A stretch of 12,206 nt of DNA, from positions 1-12,206 of the forward strand of contig CAAGIW010000011.1 of NCBI GenBank assembly GCA_900770025.1. The letters run 5' to 3'. The DNA comes from an uncultured Prevotella sp. (GTDB lineage Bacteria > Bacteroidota > Bacteroidia > Bacteroidales > Bacteroidaceae). Shown piece by piece: positions 6,310 through 12,206 of this stretch. Position 1 is the stretch's first letter. Every line of letters begins with the position of its first letter. The notes under the pieces were generated by a model, which was given only the letters and a program-made list of their open reading frames with translations, was not told the DNA's origin and ran no database searches. Made by a program: the position numbers and the translations under genes.

Positions 6310-7182
6310 ATGACACGAACCATCCATTTCACCAAAATGCACGGAGCCGGCAATGACTACATCTATATAAATACGATGAAGGAAAATGTCGAGAATCCGA
6401 AGGCTGCAGCAATACAGTGGAGTGCACCGCACACCGGTATTGGCAGCGATGGTTTGGTGCTCATTGGGCATTCGCCCGTGCCAGAGGCCGACTTCTCCAT
6501 GCGCATATTCAATGCCGACGGGTCGGAAGCCATGATGTGCGGCAACGCCTCAAGGTGCATTGGCAAGTATCTGTATGAGAAAGAACTGACCAGCGCCACG
6601 GAAATCAGGCTGCTCACCCTGTCGGGGGTGAAGGTGCTGAGGTTGCATGTGGGCGAGGGAAACAGGGTAGATAGCGTTACGGTGGATATGCTGGAGCCTG
6701 CATTGGCAAACGAAGCCCAATTGGCAGTGGTGCCGGATGAGAGCCATGAGATAGAGATAAAGGTGGAGAATGCCACATTCAGAGGCACCTTTGTGTCGAT
6801 GGGCAATCCGCACTTTGTGACCTTTGTGGACGATGTGGACAATATGGACATCGCCAAATGGGGCGTGCTGATGGAGCATCATCCCGCTTTTCCGGAACGT
6901 TGCAACATAGAGTTTGCACAACTGACCTGTGAGGGAACCATAAGAACCCGCGTGTGGGAGAGGGGAAGCGGCATCACCATGGCGTGCGGCACCGGAGCCT
7001 GCGCCACTGCTGTGGCTGCAGCCGTGACGGGAAGAAACGGCCGACAGGCAAGGATAGTGATGGACGGCGGCACATTAGAGATAGTGTGGAACGAGACCGA
7101 CAACCATGTATATATGAGCGGACCGGCGGCTTTTGCCTTTGAAGGTGAGATAGCCCTGCCCGAGGATGAAGAACAAGAATAG
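6310..7182 (+). CDS. dapF: Diaminopimelate epimerase
   Basis: Cytoplasmic, PLP-independent racemase that converts LL- to meso-diaminopimelate, the last step before lysine and the cross-linking residue of peptidoglycan. It has 290 residues against a usual 270-290. The N-terminal block KMHGAGNDYIYI (9-20) is the family start. The two catalytic cysteines are Cys77 in MMCGNASRC and Cys226 in MACGTGACAT. Substrate-binding positions are seen in HTGIGSDGL (41-49), FNADGSEA (67-74), SMGNPHFV (163-170) and ERGSG (217-221). The tail has an acidic run PEDEEQE. It is followed 40 bases later by dapL on the same strand, giving consecutive pathway steps in one operon, and is transcribed away from glnK. Confidence 0.97.
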   Translation: MTRTIHFTKMHGAGNDYIYINTMKENVENPKAAAIQWSAPHTGIGSDGLVLIGHSPVPEADFSMRIFNADGSEAMMCGNASRCIGKYLYEKELTSATEIRLLTLSGVKVLRLHVGEGNRVDSVTVDMLEPALANEAQLAVVPDESHEIEIKVENATFRGTFVSMGNPHFVTFVDDVDNMDIAKWGVLMEHHPAFPERCNIEFAQLTCEGTIRTRVWERGSGITMACGTGACATAVAAAVTGRNGRQARIVMDGGTLEIVWNETDNHVYMSGPAAFAFEGEIALPEDEEQE

Positions 7183-7222
7183 CAAACTTCAATACAATAA
7201 CCCAAAAAAAAGAAACGACAAT

Positions 7223-8452
7223 ATGGCATTAGTAAATGAACATTTCCTGAAATTGCCGAACAACTACCTGTTCGCTGACATTGCCAAGAAGGTGAATGCC
7301 TTCAAGGTGTCTCACCCTCATGCCAATGTTATCAGTCTGGGCATAGGAGATGTGACGCAGCCACTGTGTCCTGCCGTGCTCGAGGCGATGCACAAGGCCG
7401 TGGAAGAGATGGGCAGCAAGGACTCGTTCAAAGGCTACGGACCTGAACAGGGCTACGTCTTTCTGCGGGAAGCCATCGTGAAGAACGACTACCTGCCCCG
7501 CGGCATACACCTGGATCCCTCGGAGGTCTTCGTGAATGATGGTGCCAAGAGCGACACAGGAAACATACAAGAGTTGGTAAGGTGGGACAACAGCATCGGA
7601 GTGACCGACCCCATCTATCCCGTTTATATCGACTCCAACGTGATGATAGGCAGGGCAGGAGTGGTACAGGACGGCAAGTGGAGCAATGTGGTGTATATGC
7701 CTTGCACGGCAGAAAACAACTTCACGCCGCAGATTCCCGACCGTCGCGTTGATATCATCTACCTGTGCTATCCCAACAACCCCACGGGAACGGTGATTAC
7801 CAAGGAAGAACTTCGCAAGTGGGTGAACTATGCGTTGAAGAACGACACGCTGATATTCTATGATGCCGCCTACGAGGCTTATATCCGCGAAGACCATGTG
7901 CCGCACTCCATCTATGAGATTAAGGGTGCACGGAAGGTGGCGATAGAGTTCAGAAGCTATTCCAAAACGGCGGGCTTCACTGGGGTGAGATGCGGTTATA
8001 CCGTGGTGCCCAAGGAACTGACTGCCGCCACTATCAGCGGCGAGCGTGTGCCCCTGAATCCGCTGTGGAACCGCAGACAGTGCACCAAGTTCAATGGCAC
8101 CAGCTACATCAGTCAGAAGGCTGCCGAGGCCACCTATTCGGCCGAAGGCAAGGAGCAGGTGAAGGAGGTGATAGACTACTACATGACCAATGCCGCCATG
8201 ATGCGCAACACGCTCACCTCATTAGGTATTCAGGTGTTTGGCGGAAAGAACGCTCCCTACCTTTGGGTGAAGACCCCCGACGGCTCCGGCAGTTGGCGTT
8301 TCTTTGAACAGTTGCTCTACAATGCCCATGTGGTGTGCACACCCGGTGTGGGCTTCGGTCCGAGCGGCGAGGGGTATATCCGCCTCACAGCTTTCGGCGA
8401 CCGCAATAATTGCGAAGAGGCAATGGAGCGCCTGACCAAATGGCTGAAATAA
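7223..8452 (+). CDS. dapL: LL-diaminopimelate aminotransferase
   Basis: PLP enzyme that makes LL-diaminopimelate directly from tetrahydrodipicolinate and glutamate, replacing the dapD/dapC/dapE steps. It has 409 residues. The N-terminus MALVNEHFLKLPNNYLFADI matches the Bacteroidetes family start. GIGDVTQPLCPAV (40-52), YGPEQGY (72-78), FVNDGAKSDTGNI (103-115), CYPNNPTGT (182-190), FYDAAYEAYI (212-221), SYSKTAGFTGVRCGY (245-259, PLP lysine Lys248) and GYIRLTAFG (384-392, carboxylate-binding Arg387) are all present. I chose ATG 7223; an in-frame ATG at 7166 overlaps dapF and would add 19 residues of Lys/Asn-rich sequence absent from the family. The enzyme consumes glutamate as amino donor, which ties it to the glutamine synthetase pathway nearby. 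Confidence 0.97.
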   Translation: MALVNEHFLKLPNNYLFADIAKKVNAFKVSHPHANVISLGIGDVTQPLCPAVLEAMHKAVEEMGSKDSFKGYGPEQGYVFLREAIVKNDYLPRGIHLDPSEVFVNDGAKSDTGNIQELVRWDNSIGVTDPIYPVYIDSNVMIGRAGVVQDGKWSNVVYMPCTAENNFTPQIPDRRVDIIYLCYPNNPTGTVITKEELRKWVNYALKNDTLIFYDAAYEAYIREDHVPHSIYEIKGARKVAIEFRSYSKTAGFTGVRCGYTVVPKELTAATISGERVPLNPLWNRRQCTKFNGTSYISQKAAEATYSAEGKEQVKEVIDYYMTNAAMMRNTLTSLGIQVFGGKNAPYLWVKTPDGSGSWRFFEQLLYNAHVVCTPGVGFGPSGEGYIRLTAFGDRNNCEEAMERLTKWLK

Positions 8453-8547
8453 ACGGCAACGACAACACAGGCACACATCACACAACACAAACGCAGATAC
8501 CATACAACACAACACAAAATAAAACACAGTTTAATTCAAAAAATTGA
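8453..8547 (+). promoter_or_regulatory. A/C-rich leader of the porin-like gene
   Basis: The stretch from 8461 to about 8528 is almost entirely A and C, with repeated CACAACACAAA words, and looks unstructured as RNA. It contains AAAATAAAACACA (8516-8528), which also precedes the glnK-linked amtB on the other strand. No TAnnTTTG promoter and no terminator after dapL are visible, so the porin gene may be read from the dapF promoter or from one I cannot recognise. Confidence 0.4.
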
Positions 8548-9282
8548 ATGGTTATGAAAAATGTAAAAAGATTGGGCTTTGCAGCGATGATGCTGATGGC
8601 CGGTGTAAGCACCGTGAGTGCACAGGACAACTTGGAAGCAACTGTATCTGCTGATGCTGTTTCGCGTTATATCTGGCGTGGACAGGATTTGGGAGGCGTT
8701 AGTTTCCAGCCCACTTTAGGGGTTTCGTACAAAGGACTTTCGCTCAGCGCCTGGAGCAGTGTAGGACTGGAGAGCACAGACACCAAGGAGTTTGACCTTA
8801 CCTTGGCCTACTCTATCGCTGGTTTCAACATCGGTGTTACCGACTATTGGTTCACTGGTGGTGCCAATGACGGTGAGCGTTATTTCATGTATGAAGCCCA
8901 TCGCACCAGTCATGTGTTTGAGGCCAACATTGGTTATGACTTCGGATTTGCCGCCATCCAGTGGTACACCAACTTTGCCGGAAATGACTATCGTATCAAA
9001 GACAACGGCGAAGAAACCCATGCCTATTCATCTTATGTGGAGGTGTCGGCACCTTTCACTGCCGCAGGAGTGGATTGGGTGGCTGCCGTAGGTGCCTCCC
9101 CCTTCAAGAGCTCTTCCATATATGGCGGCAACGAGAAGTTTGCAGTCATCAATGCTTCGCTCAAGGCCAGCAAGGACATCAAGGTGACTCCCACCTTCAG
9201 TGTGCCCGTATTTGCCCAGGTGGCAGCCAATCCCTATACTCAGAAAGCCTACATGGTGTTTGGCTTTACCCTCAAACCGTAA
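8548..9282 (+). CDS. Outer-membrane porin-like protein, probably TorF/gcw_chp type
   Basis: Exported protein of 244 residues. The first 25 residues form a clear signal peptide: KNVKR, a hydrophobic stretch and VSA before QDN. The mature part is made of alternating short strands rich in aromatic and small residues. It begins SADAVSRYIWRGQDLGG (33-49), resembling the SNYVWRG start of the TorF family putative porins (TIGR02001), and then QPTLGVSYKGLSLSAWSSVG and FDLTLAYSIAGFNIGVTDYW, and it ends YMVFGFTLKP like a barrel strand. A small beta-barrel in the outer membrane is therefore likely. As I recall, proteobacterial relatives often lie beside glnK-amtB, so a role in letting ammonium or small nitrogen compounds through is plausible but unproven. 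An alternative start at 8554 gives MKNVKRLG, equally good for export. It lies between dapL and glnN on the same strand. Confidence 0.75.
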   Translation: MVMKNVKRLGFAAMMLMAGVSTVSAQDNLEATVSADAVSRYIWRGQDLGGVSFQPTLGVSYKGLSLSAWSSVGLESTDTKEFDLTLAYSIAGFNIGVTDYWFTGGANDGERYFMYEAHRTSHVFEANIGYDFGFAAIQWYTNFAGNDYRIKDNGEETHAYSSYVEVSAPFTAAGVDWVAAVGASPFKSSSIYGGNEKFAVINASLKASKDIKVTPTFSVPVFAQVAANPYTQKAYMVFGFTLKP

Positions 9283-9310
9283 GTTAATCAACAGCGATCA
9301 TATCTATACT

Positions 9311-9345
9311 TTTTCGGAACAGCGTGGCAAGCGCTGTTCCGAAAA
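9311..9345 (+). promoter_or_regulatory. Perfect 14-bp hairpin ahead of glnN
   Basis: TTTTCGGAACAGCG (9311-9324) is the exact reverse complement of CGCTGTTCCGAAAA (9332-9345), with a 7-base loop TGGCAAG. It starts 28 bases after the porin stop and ends 76 bases before the glnN ATG. T bases precede and A bases follow the stem, so they pair rather than form a free U-run, and it is not a standard terminator in either direction. It could be an RNA stability or attenuation element, or a DNA operator for a dimeric regulator. Confidence 0.7.
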
Positions 9346-9421
9346 CCAAAGCCGTCGTACCCTATTGCGCAGGGACAGACAGGATGAGAAGGAATAAACA
9401 ATCACATAAAACTTTAAAACA

Positions 9422-11611
9422 ATGACAAATTTAAGATTTCAGGTTGTAGGCGAGGCCTTCAAGAAAAAGGCCATCGAAGTGAAAGCGCCCACAGAGCGCC
9501 CTTACGAATACTTTGGCAAAAAGGTATTCAACCGTGAGAAGATGTACAAGTATCTTCCCAAAGACGTATATGAAAAAATGGTTGACGTGATTGACAATGG
9601 CTCCCGTCTTGACCGTTCCATCGCAGATGCTGTGGCAGCGGGCATCAAGCAGTGGGCCGTGGAAAATGGCGTTACTCACTATACACACTGGTTCCAGCCT
9701 CTTACCGAGGGCACTGCAGAGAAGCACGACTCCTTTATCGAACATGATGGCAAGGGAGGCATGGTGGAAGAGTTCTCTGGCAAACTGTTGGTGCAGCAGG
9801 AACCTGATGCCTCTTCTTTCCCCAGTGGCGGTATCCGCAACACGTTTGAGGCACGCGGCTATTCTGCATGGGACCCCACTTCGCCTGTGTTCATCATGGA
9901 CGACACACTCTGTATTCCCACCATCTTCATCTCCTACACTGGCGAGGCGTTAGACTACAAGGCTCCCTTGCTGCGCACACTGCGCGCCGTGAACGTGGCT
10001 GCCACAGAGGTGTGCCATTATTTCTATCCCGAAGTGAAGAAGGTGCAGAGCAATCTGGGCTGGGAGCAGGAATACTTCTTGGTGGACGAAGGCCTTTACT
10101 CCGCTCGTCCCGACCTGCTGCTCACCGGTCGCACGCTGATGGGCCACGACTCTGCCAAGAACCAGCAGATGGAAGACCACTACTTTGGCACCATCCCCAA
10201 CCGCGTGCAGGCCTTTATGAAAGATCTGGAAATACAGGCCCTGGAACTGGGCATCCCCTGCAAGACACGTCACAACGAGGTGGCCCCCAACCAGTTTGAG
10301 GTGGCTCCCATCTTCGAGGAGACCAATCTGGCCGTGGATCACAACATGTTGCTGATGCTGCTGATGAAGAAGGTGGCACGCAAGCACGGCTTCAGAGCCT
10401 TGTTGCACGAGAAACCCTTTGCCGGCATCAACGGTTCGGGAAAACACAACAACTGGAGCCTTTCCACCGATACCGGCGTGCTGCTCCATGCACCCGGAAA
10501 AACTCCGATAGACAACCTGCGCTTTGTCACCTTCATCGTGGAGACGCTGATGGGTGTGTACAAACACAACGGACTGATCAAGGCCAGCATCATGAGTGCC
10601 ACCAATGCACACCGCTTGGGAGCCAACGAGGCACCTCCCGCCATCATCTCTTCGTTCCTTGGCAAGCAACTCAGCGAACTGCTCGACCATATCGAGGCCA
10701 GCGATACCGAAGAACTGTTCAGCATGGCAGGCAAGCAGGGCATGACCATGGACATACCCGAGATTCCTGAACTGCTCATCGACAACACCGACCGCAACCG
10801 CACCTCGCCCTTCGCCTTCACCGGCAACCGTTTTGAGTTCCGTGCGGTGGGTTCAGAGGCCAACTGTGCATCGGCAATGATTGCGCTCAACTCTGCCGTG
10901 GCCGAGGCATTGACCAACTTCAAGGCCCGTGTGGATGCCCTCATTGCCCAGGGAACTGACACCACCAAGGCCATCATCGACGTGGTTAGAGAAGACATCA
11001 AGGCCTGCAAGCCCATACGCTTCGACGGCAACGGCTACAGCGATGAGTGGGTGGTGGAAGCCACAAAGCGCGGACTTGACGTAGAGAAGAGTTGTCCCGT
11101 CATCTTCGAACGCTATTTAGACAAGGCCAGCATCGACATGTTTGAGTCGCTGGGCGTGATGACTCAGAAGGAATTAGAGGCCCGCAACGAGGTGAAATGG
11201 GAAACCTATACCAAGAAGATACAGATAGAAGCACGCGTGATGGGCGACCTGTCGATGAACCACATCATCCCCGTGGCCACACACTATCAGAGTAAACTGC
11301 TGAAGAACGTGGAGAACATGCGCAGCATCTTCCCGAAGGAGAAGGCAGAAACCCTCTCGGCACGCAACATGAAAATCATTGAAGAGATTGCCGAGCGTAC
11401 AGCCATCATCGAAAAGGGAGTGGAAGACCTGGTGAATGCACGCAAGGTGGCCAACAAGATAGAGAGCGAGCACGACAAGGCCATCGCCTACCACGACACT
11501 GTGGCACCGCTCATGGAGTCTATCCGTTACCATATCGACAAACTGGAACTCATTGTGGAAGACGATCTCTGGACGTTGCCCAAGTATCGCGAGATGCTGT
11601 TTATCAGATAA
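9422..11611 (+). CDS. glnN: Glutamine synthetase type III
   Basis: Cytoplasmic ATP-dependent synthesis of glutamine from glutamate and ammonium, the central assimilation step. It has 729 residues, the length I recall for the Bacteroides fragilis GSIII and well above the ~450-470 of GSI. Type III blocks are present: WFQPLTEGTAEKHDSF (90-105), EFSGKLLVQQEPDASSFPSG (117-136), NLGWEQEYFLVDE (211-223, metal-binding Glu), KTRHNEVAPNQFEVAP (281-296), HEKPFAGINGSGKHNNWSL (329-347, ATP/glutamate region) and NRFEFRAVGSEAN (469-481). The C-terminal quarter is the long helical extension specific to type III. Start ATG 9422 is preceded by an A-rich tract without Shine-Dalgarno, as usual in this phylum. 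GSIII is not known to be adenylylated like GSI, so control is more likely transcriptional or through inhibitor proteins. A strong terminator follows at 11728. Confidence 0.98.
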   Translation: MTNLRFQVVGEAFKKKAIEVKAPTERPYEYFGKKVFNREKMYKYLPKDVYEKMVDVIDNGSRLDRSIADAVAAGIKQWAVENGVTHYTHWFQPLTEGTAEKHDSFIEHDGKGGMVEEFSGKLLVQQEPDASSFPSGGIRNTFEARGYSAWDPTSPVFIMDDTLCIPTIFISYTGEALDYKAPLLRTLRAVNVAATEVCHYFYPEVKKVQSNLGWEQEYFLVDEGLYSARPDLLLTGRTLMGHDSAKNQQMEDHYFGTIPNRVQAFMKDLEIQALELGIPCKTRHNEVAPNQFEVAPIFEETNLAVDHNMLLMLLMKKVARKHGFRALLHEKPFAGINGSGKHNNWSLSTDTGVLLHAPGKTPIDNLRFVTFIVETLMGVYKHNGLIKASIMSATNAHRLGANEAPPAIISSFLGKQLSELLDHIEASDTEELFSMAGKQGMTMDIPEIPELLIDNTDRNRTSPFAFTGNRFEFRAVGSEANCASAMIALNSAVAEALTNFKARVDALIAQGTDTTKAIIDVVREDIKACKPIRFDGNGYSDEWVVEATKRGLDVEKSCPVIFERYLDKASIDMFESLGVMTQKELEARNEVKWETYTKKIQIEARVMGDLSMNHIIPVATHYQSKLLKNVENMRSIFPKEKAETLSARNMKIIEEIAERTAIIEKGVEDLVNARKVANKIESEHDKAIAYHDTVAPLMESIRYHIDKLELIVEDDLWTLPKYREMLFIR

Positions 11612-11727
11612 AACGGCACTGGTTTGACAGCAACGATACATCATCAGACAACATCTGTCTGTCAGACATTATGGAACAAATGAAATCAGACAATCTATTT
11701 CTTTTTTTGGTTGTTTGAAGTTTGCGG
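11612..11727 (+). other. 3' region of glnN before the terminator
   Basis: No gene is visible. The word TCAGACA occurs three times (11644-11650, 11662-11668, 11687-11693), and CAGACA/TGTCTG at 11645-11661 can form a small hairpin. A 15-codon ATG frame at 11670 has no coding support. Confidence 0.4.
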
Positions 11728-11766
11728 CGGGGAGCAACTGTGAAGTTGTTCCCCGTTTTTCTTGTT
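11728..11766 (+). terminator. Intrinsic terminator after glnN
   Basis: CGGGGAGCAACT (11728-11739) pairs with AGTTGTTCCCCG (11744-11755) through a GTGA loop; the only imperfection is one G-U pair. It is followed by TTTTTCTTGTT. This is a classical rho-independent terminator and ends the plus-strand unit about 117 bases past glnN. Confidence 0.88.
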
Positions 11767-11777
11767 GCAAGTTACAA

Positions 11778-11803
11778 GCCCCACCCGATCTCCCCAAGGG
11801 GGG
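11778..11803. repeat. GC-rich palindromic intergenic repeat, extra right copy
   Basis: CCCCACCCGATCTCCCC followed by AAGGGGGG is a diverged copy of the palindrome at the inner end of each inverted-repeat arm. It is in the same orientation as the copy at 11835-11863, about 57 bases away. The two are separated by an AT-rich run of AATTAAAG-like words (11804-11827). Confidence 0.7.
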
Positions 11804-11834
11804 AATTAAAGAATTAAAAGATTAAAGCATTACG

Positions 11835-11863
11835 AGCCCCACCCGGCCTCCCCAAGGGGAGGA
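11835..11863. repeat. GC-rich palindromic intergenic repeat, right-arm copy
   Basis: AGCCCCACCCGGCCTCCCC followed by AAGGGGAGGA is the counterpart, on the other strand, of the palindrome at 646-671 and forms the inner end of the right inverted-repeat arm. Confidence 0.75.
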
Positions 11864-12073
11864 GAATAAAACATGAGCGGCACTGATTATATTATGAGAT
11901 AAGTGGCTGATGATGAGCGGATAACATGCATCTAAAAATCCAGTTAAATGCTGTTCGCATTCCAAGGCGATTTGGGGCGGTTTCTAAAACGGTGCGTTTT
12001 GCGTTCCAAAACGGTGCGTTTTGCGTTGTAAAATGGTGCGTTTTGCAATGCAAAATGGTGCGTTTTGCAAAAC
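11837..12073 (-). repeat. Right arm of the 237-bp inverted repeat flanking the nitrogen locus
   Basis: The reverse complement aligns to 434-670 without gaps at about 91% identity. The best conserved parts are the innermost 50 bases, up to and including the palindrome, and the array; the stretch between (around 11926-11950) is the most diverged. The minus-strand frame through it is open for 62 codons, but amino-acid changes against the left arm are frequent, so it is not a conserved protein gene. No target-site duplication is visible when the bases outside the two arms are compared. Confidence 0.88.
11981..12068 (-). repeat. Tandem array of four 22-base units (right)
   Basis: Read on the minus strand, units lie at 12068-12047, 12046-12025, 12024-12003 and 12002-11981. 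Each starts GCAAAACGCACC, then A or G, then TTTT. The third unit keeps the perfect CAAAACG/CGTTTTG dyad and the ending GGAAC seen in the third unit of the left array, and the fourth ends AGAAA in both arrays, so the units are conserved by position. Confidence 0.9.
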
Positions 12074-12090
12074 ACCCCAAAATGGTTTGA
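12069..12090 (+). repeat. Outer inverted copy of the CACCCCAAA module
   Basis: AAAACACCCCAAAATGGTTT just outside the right array matches 524-545 of the left arm at 19 of 22 positions. The right arm's own inner module (about 11961-11983) points the opposite way. The right array is therefore bracketed by inverted modules, while the left array has lost, or never had, its outer one. Confidence 0.55.
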
Positions 12091-12206
12091 CTTTGACTGA
12101 TTTAACTTTACACTTTTCTTGTTGTTTTACTAAATTACTTCACTCTCATTTTATGTCTTTACTAAATCCCTTTACAAAGCAGGAAAAGTGTTGCTAAAAC
12201 GCTTTA
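12091..12206. other. Right edge, AT-rich, no gene seen
   Basis: No coding frame of note. A 9-base inverted pair ACACTTTTC (12110-12118) and GAAAAGTGT (12183-12191) and two TTTACTAAAT words are present, all compatible with chance in AT-rich sequence. Confidence 0.4.

Noticed and set aside
6017..6316. 99-codon minus-strand frame in the divergent region
   Set aside because: It covers the dapF promoter, has low-complexity Phe/Tyr/Ser-rich composition, and shows no family resemblance.
7166..7222. Upstream start of dapL
   Set aside because: It overlaps the end of dapF and adds a 19-residue Lys/Asn-rich stretch not seen in the family; MALVNEHF at 7223 is the conserved start.
11670..11717. 15-codon frame MEQMKSDNLFLFLVV after glnN
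   Set aside because: It is very short, without a ribosome-binding site or promoter, and sits between glnN and its terminator.
434..12073. Classical composite transposon
   Set aside because: The arms encode no transposase, no target-site duplication is seen outside them, and the cargo is core metabolism with its own promoters and terminators.

Overview
The window looks like a chromosomal segment from a Prevotella-type member of the Bacteroidales. The evidence is a type III glutamine synthetase of 729 residues, an LL-diaminopimelate aminotransferase (DapL) lysine route, A-rich start regions, a Bacteroidetes-type promoter (TTTG, 19 bases, TAnnTTTG) ahead of glnK, and families of GC-rich palindromic intergenic repeats of the CCTCCCCAAGGGGAGG and CCCCCGGCCCC kind. 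The genus is an inference from these traits; no rRNA or other marker is present.

Layout. Positions 1-433 hold no intact gene, only the frameshifted C-terminal end of a tyrosine recombinase (minus strand, 164-431). Positions 434-670 are the left arm of a long inverted repeat. A minus-strand operon follows, read from right to left: glnK (P-II protein, 5565-5921), amtB of one subfamily (4101-5390), asnB (2202-3866), amtB of a second subfamily (803-2185), and a stem-loop terminator at 728-775. A 388-base AT-rich divergent control region (5922-6309) separates it from the plus-strand series: dapF (6310-7182), dapL (7223-8452), a small outer-membrane porin-like protein (8548-9282) and glnN, glutamine synthetase III (9422-11611), with a strong terminator at 11728-11766. 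The right arm of the inverted repeat lies at 11837-12073.

How the genes work together. This is an ammonium-assimilation locus. The porin-like protein may admit small solutes across the outer membrane. The two Amt channels carry ammonium across the inner membrane. GlnK probably gates at least the adjacent channel according to nitrogen and energy status. Glutamine synthetase III captures ammonium as glutamine, and AsnB passes the amide nitrogen on to asparagine. DapF and DapL make meso-diaminopimelate for cell wall and lysine, a downstream user of the assimilated nitrogen.

The most unusual structure is the flanking repeat. Two arms of 237 bases, about 91% identical without a gap by hand count, face each other across about 11.2 kb of metabolic genes. 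Each arm carries four dyad-symmetric sites at an exact 22-base pitch. I could not identify this element with certainty. Other regulatory candidates are a perfect 14-bp hairpin before glnN, a 16-base direct repeat plus a GC-rich hairpin before the glnK-linked amtB, and a 13-base leader word shared by that amtB and the porin gene on opposite strands.
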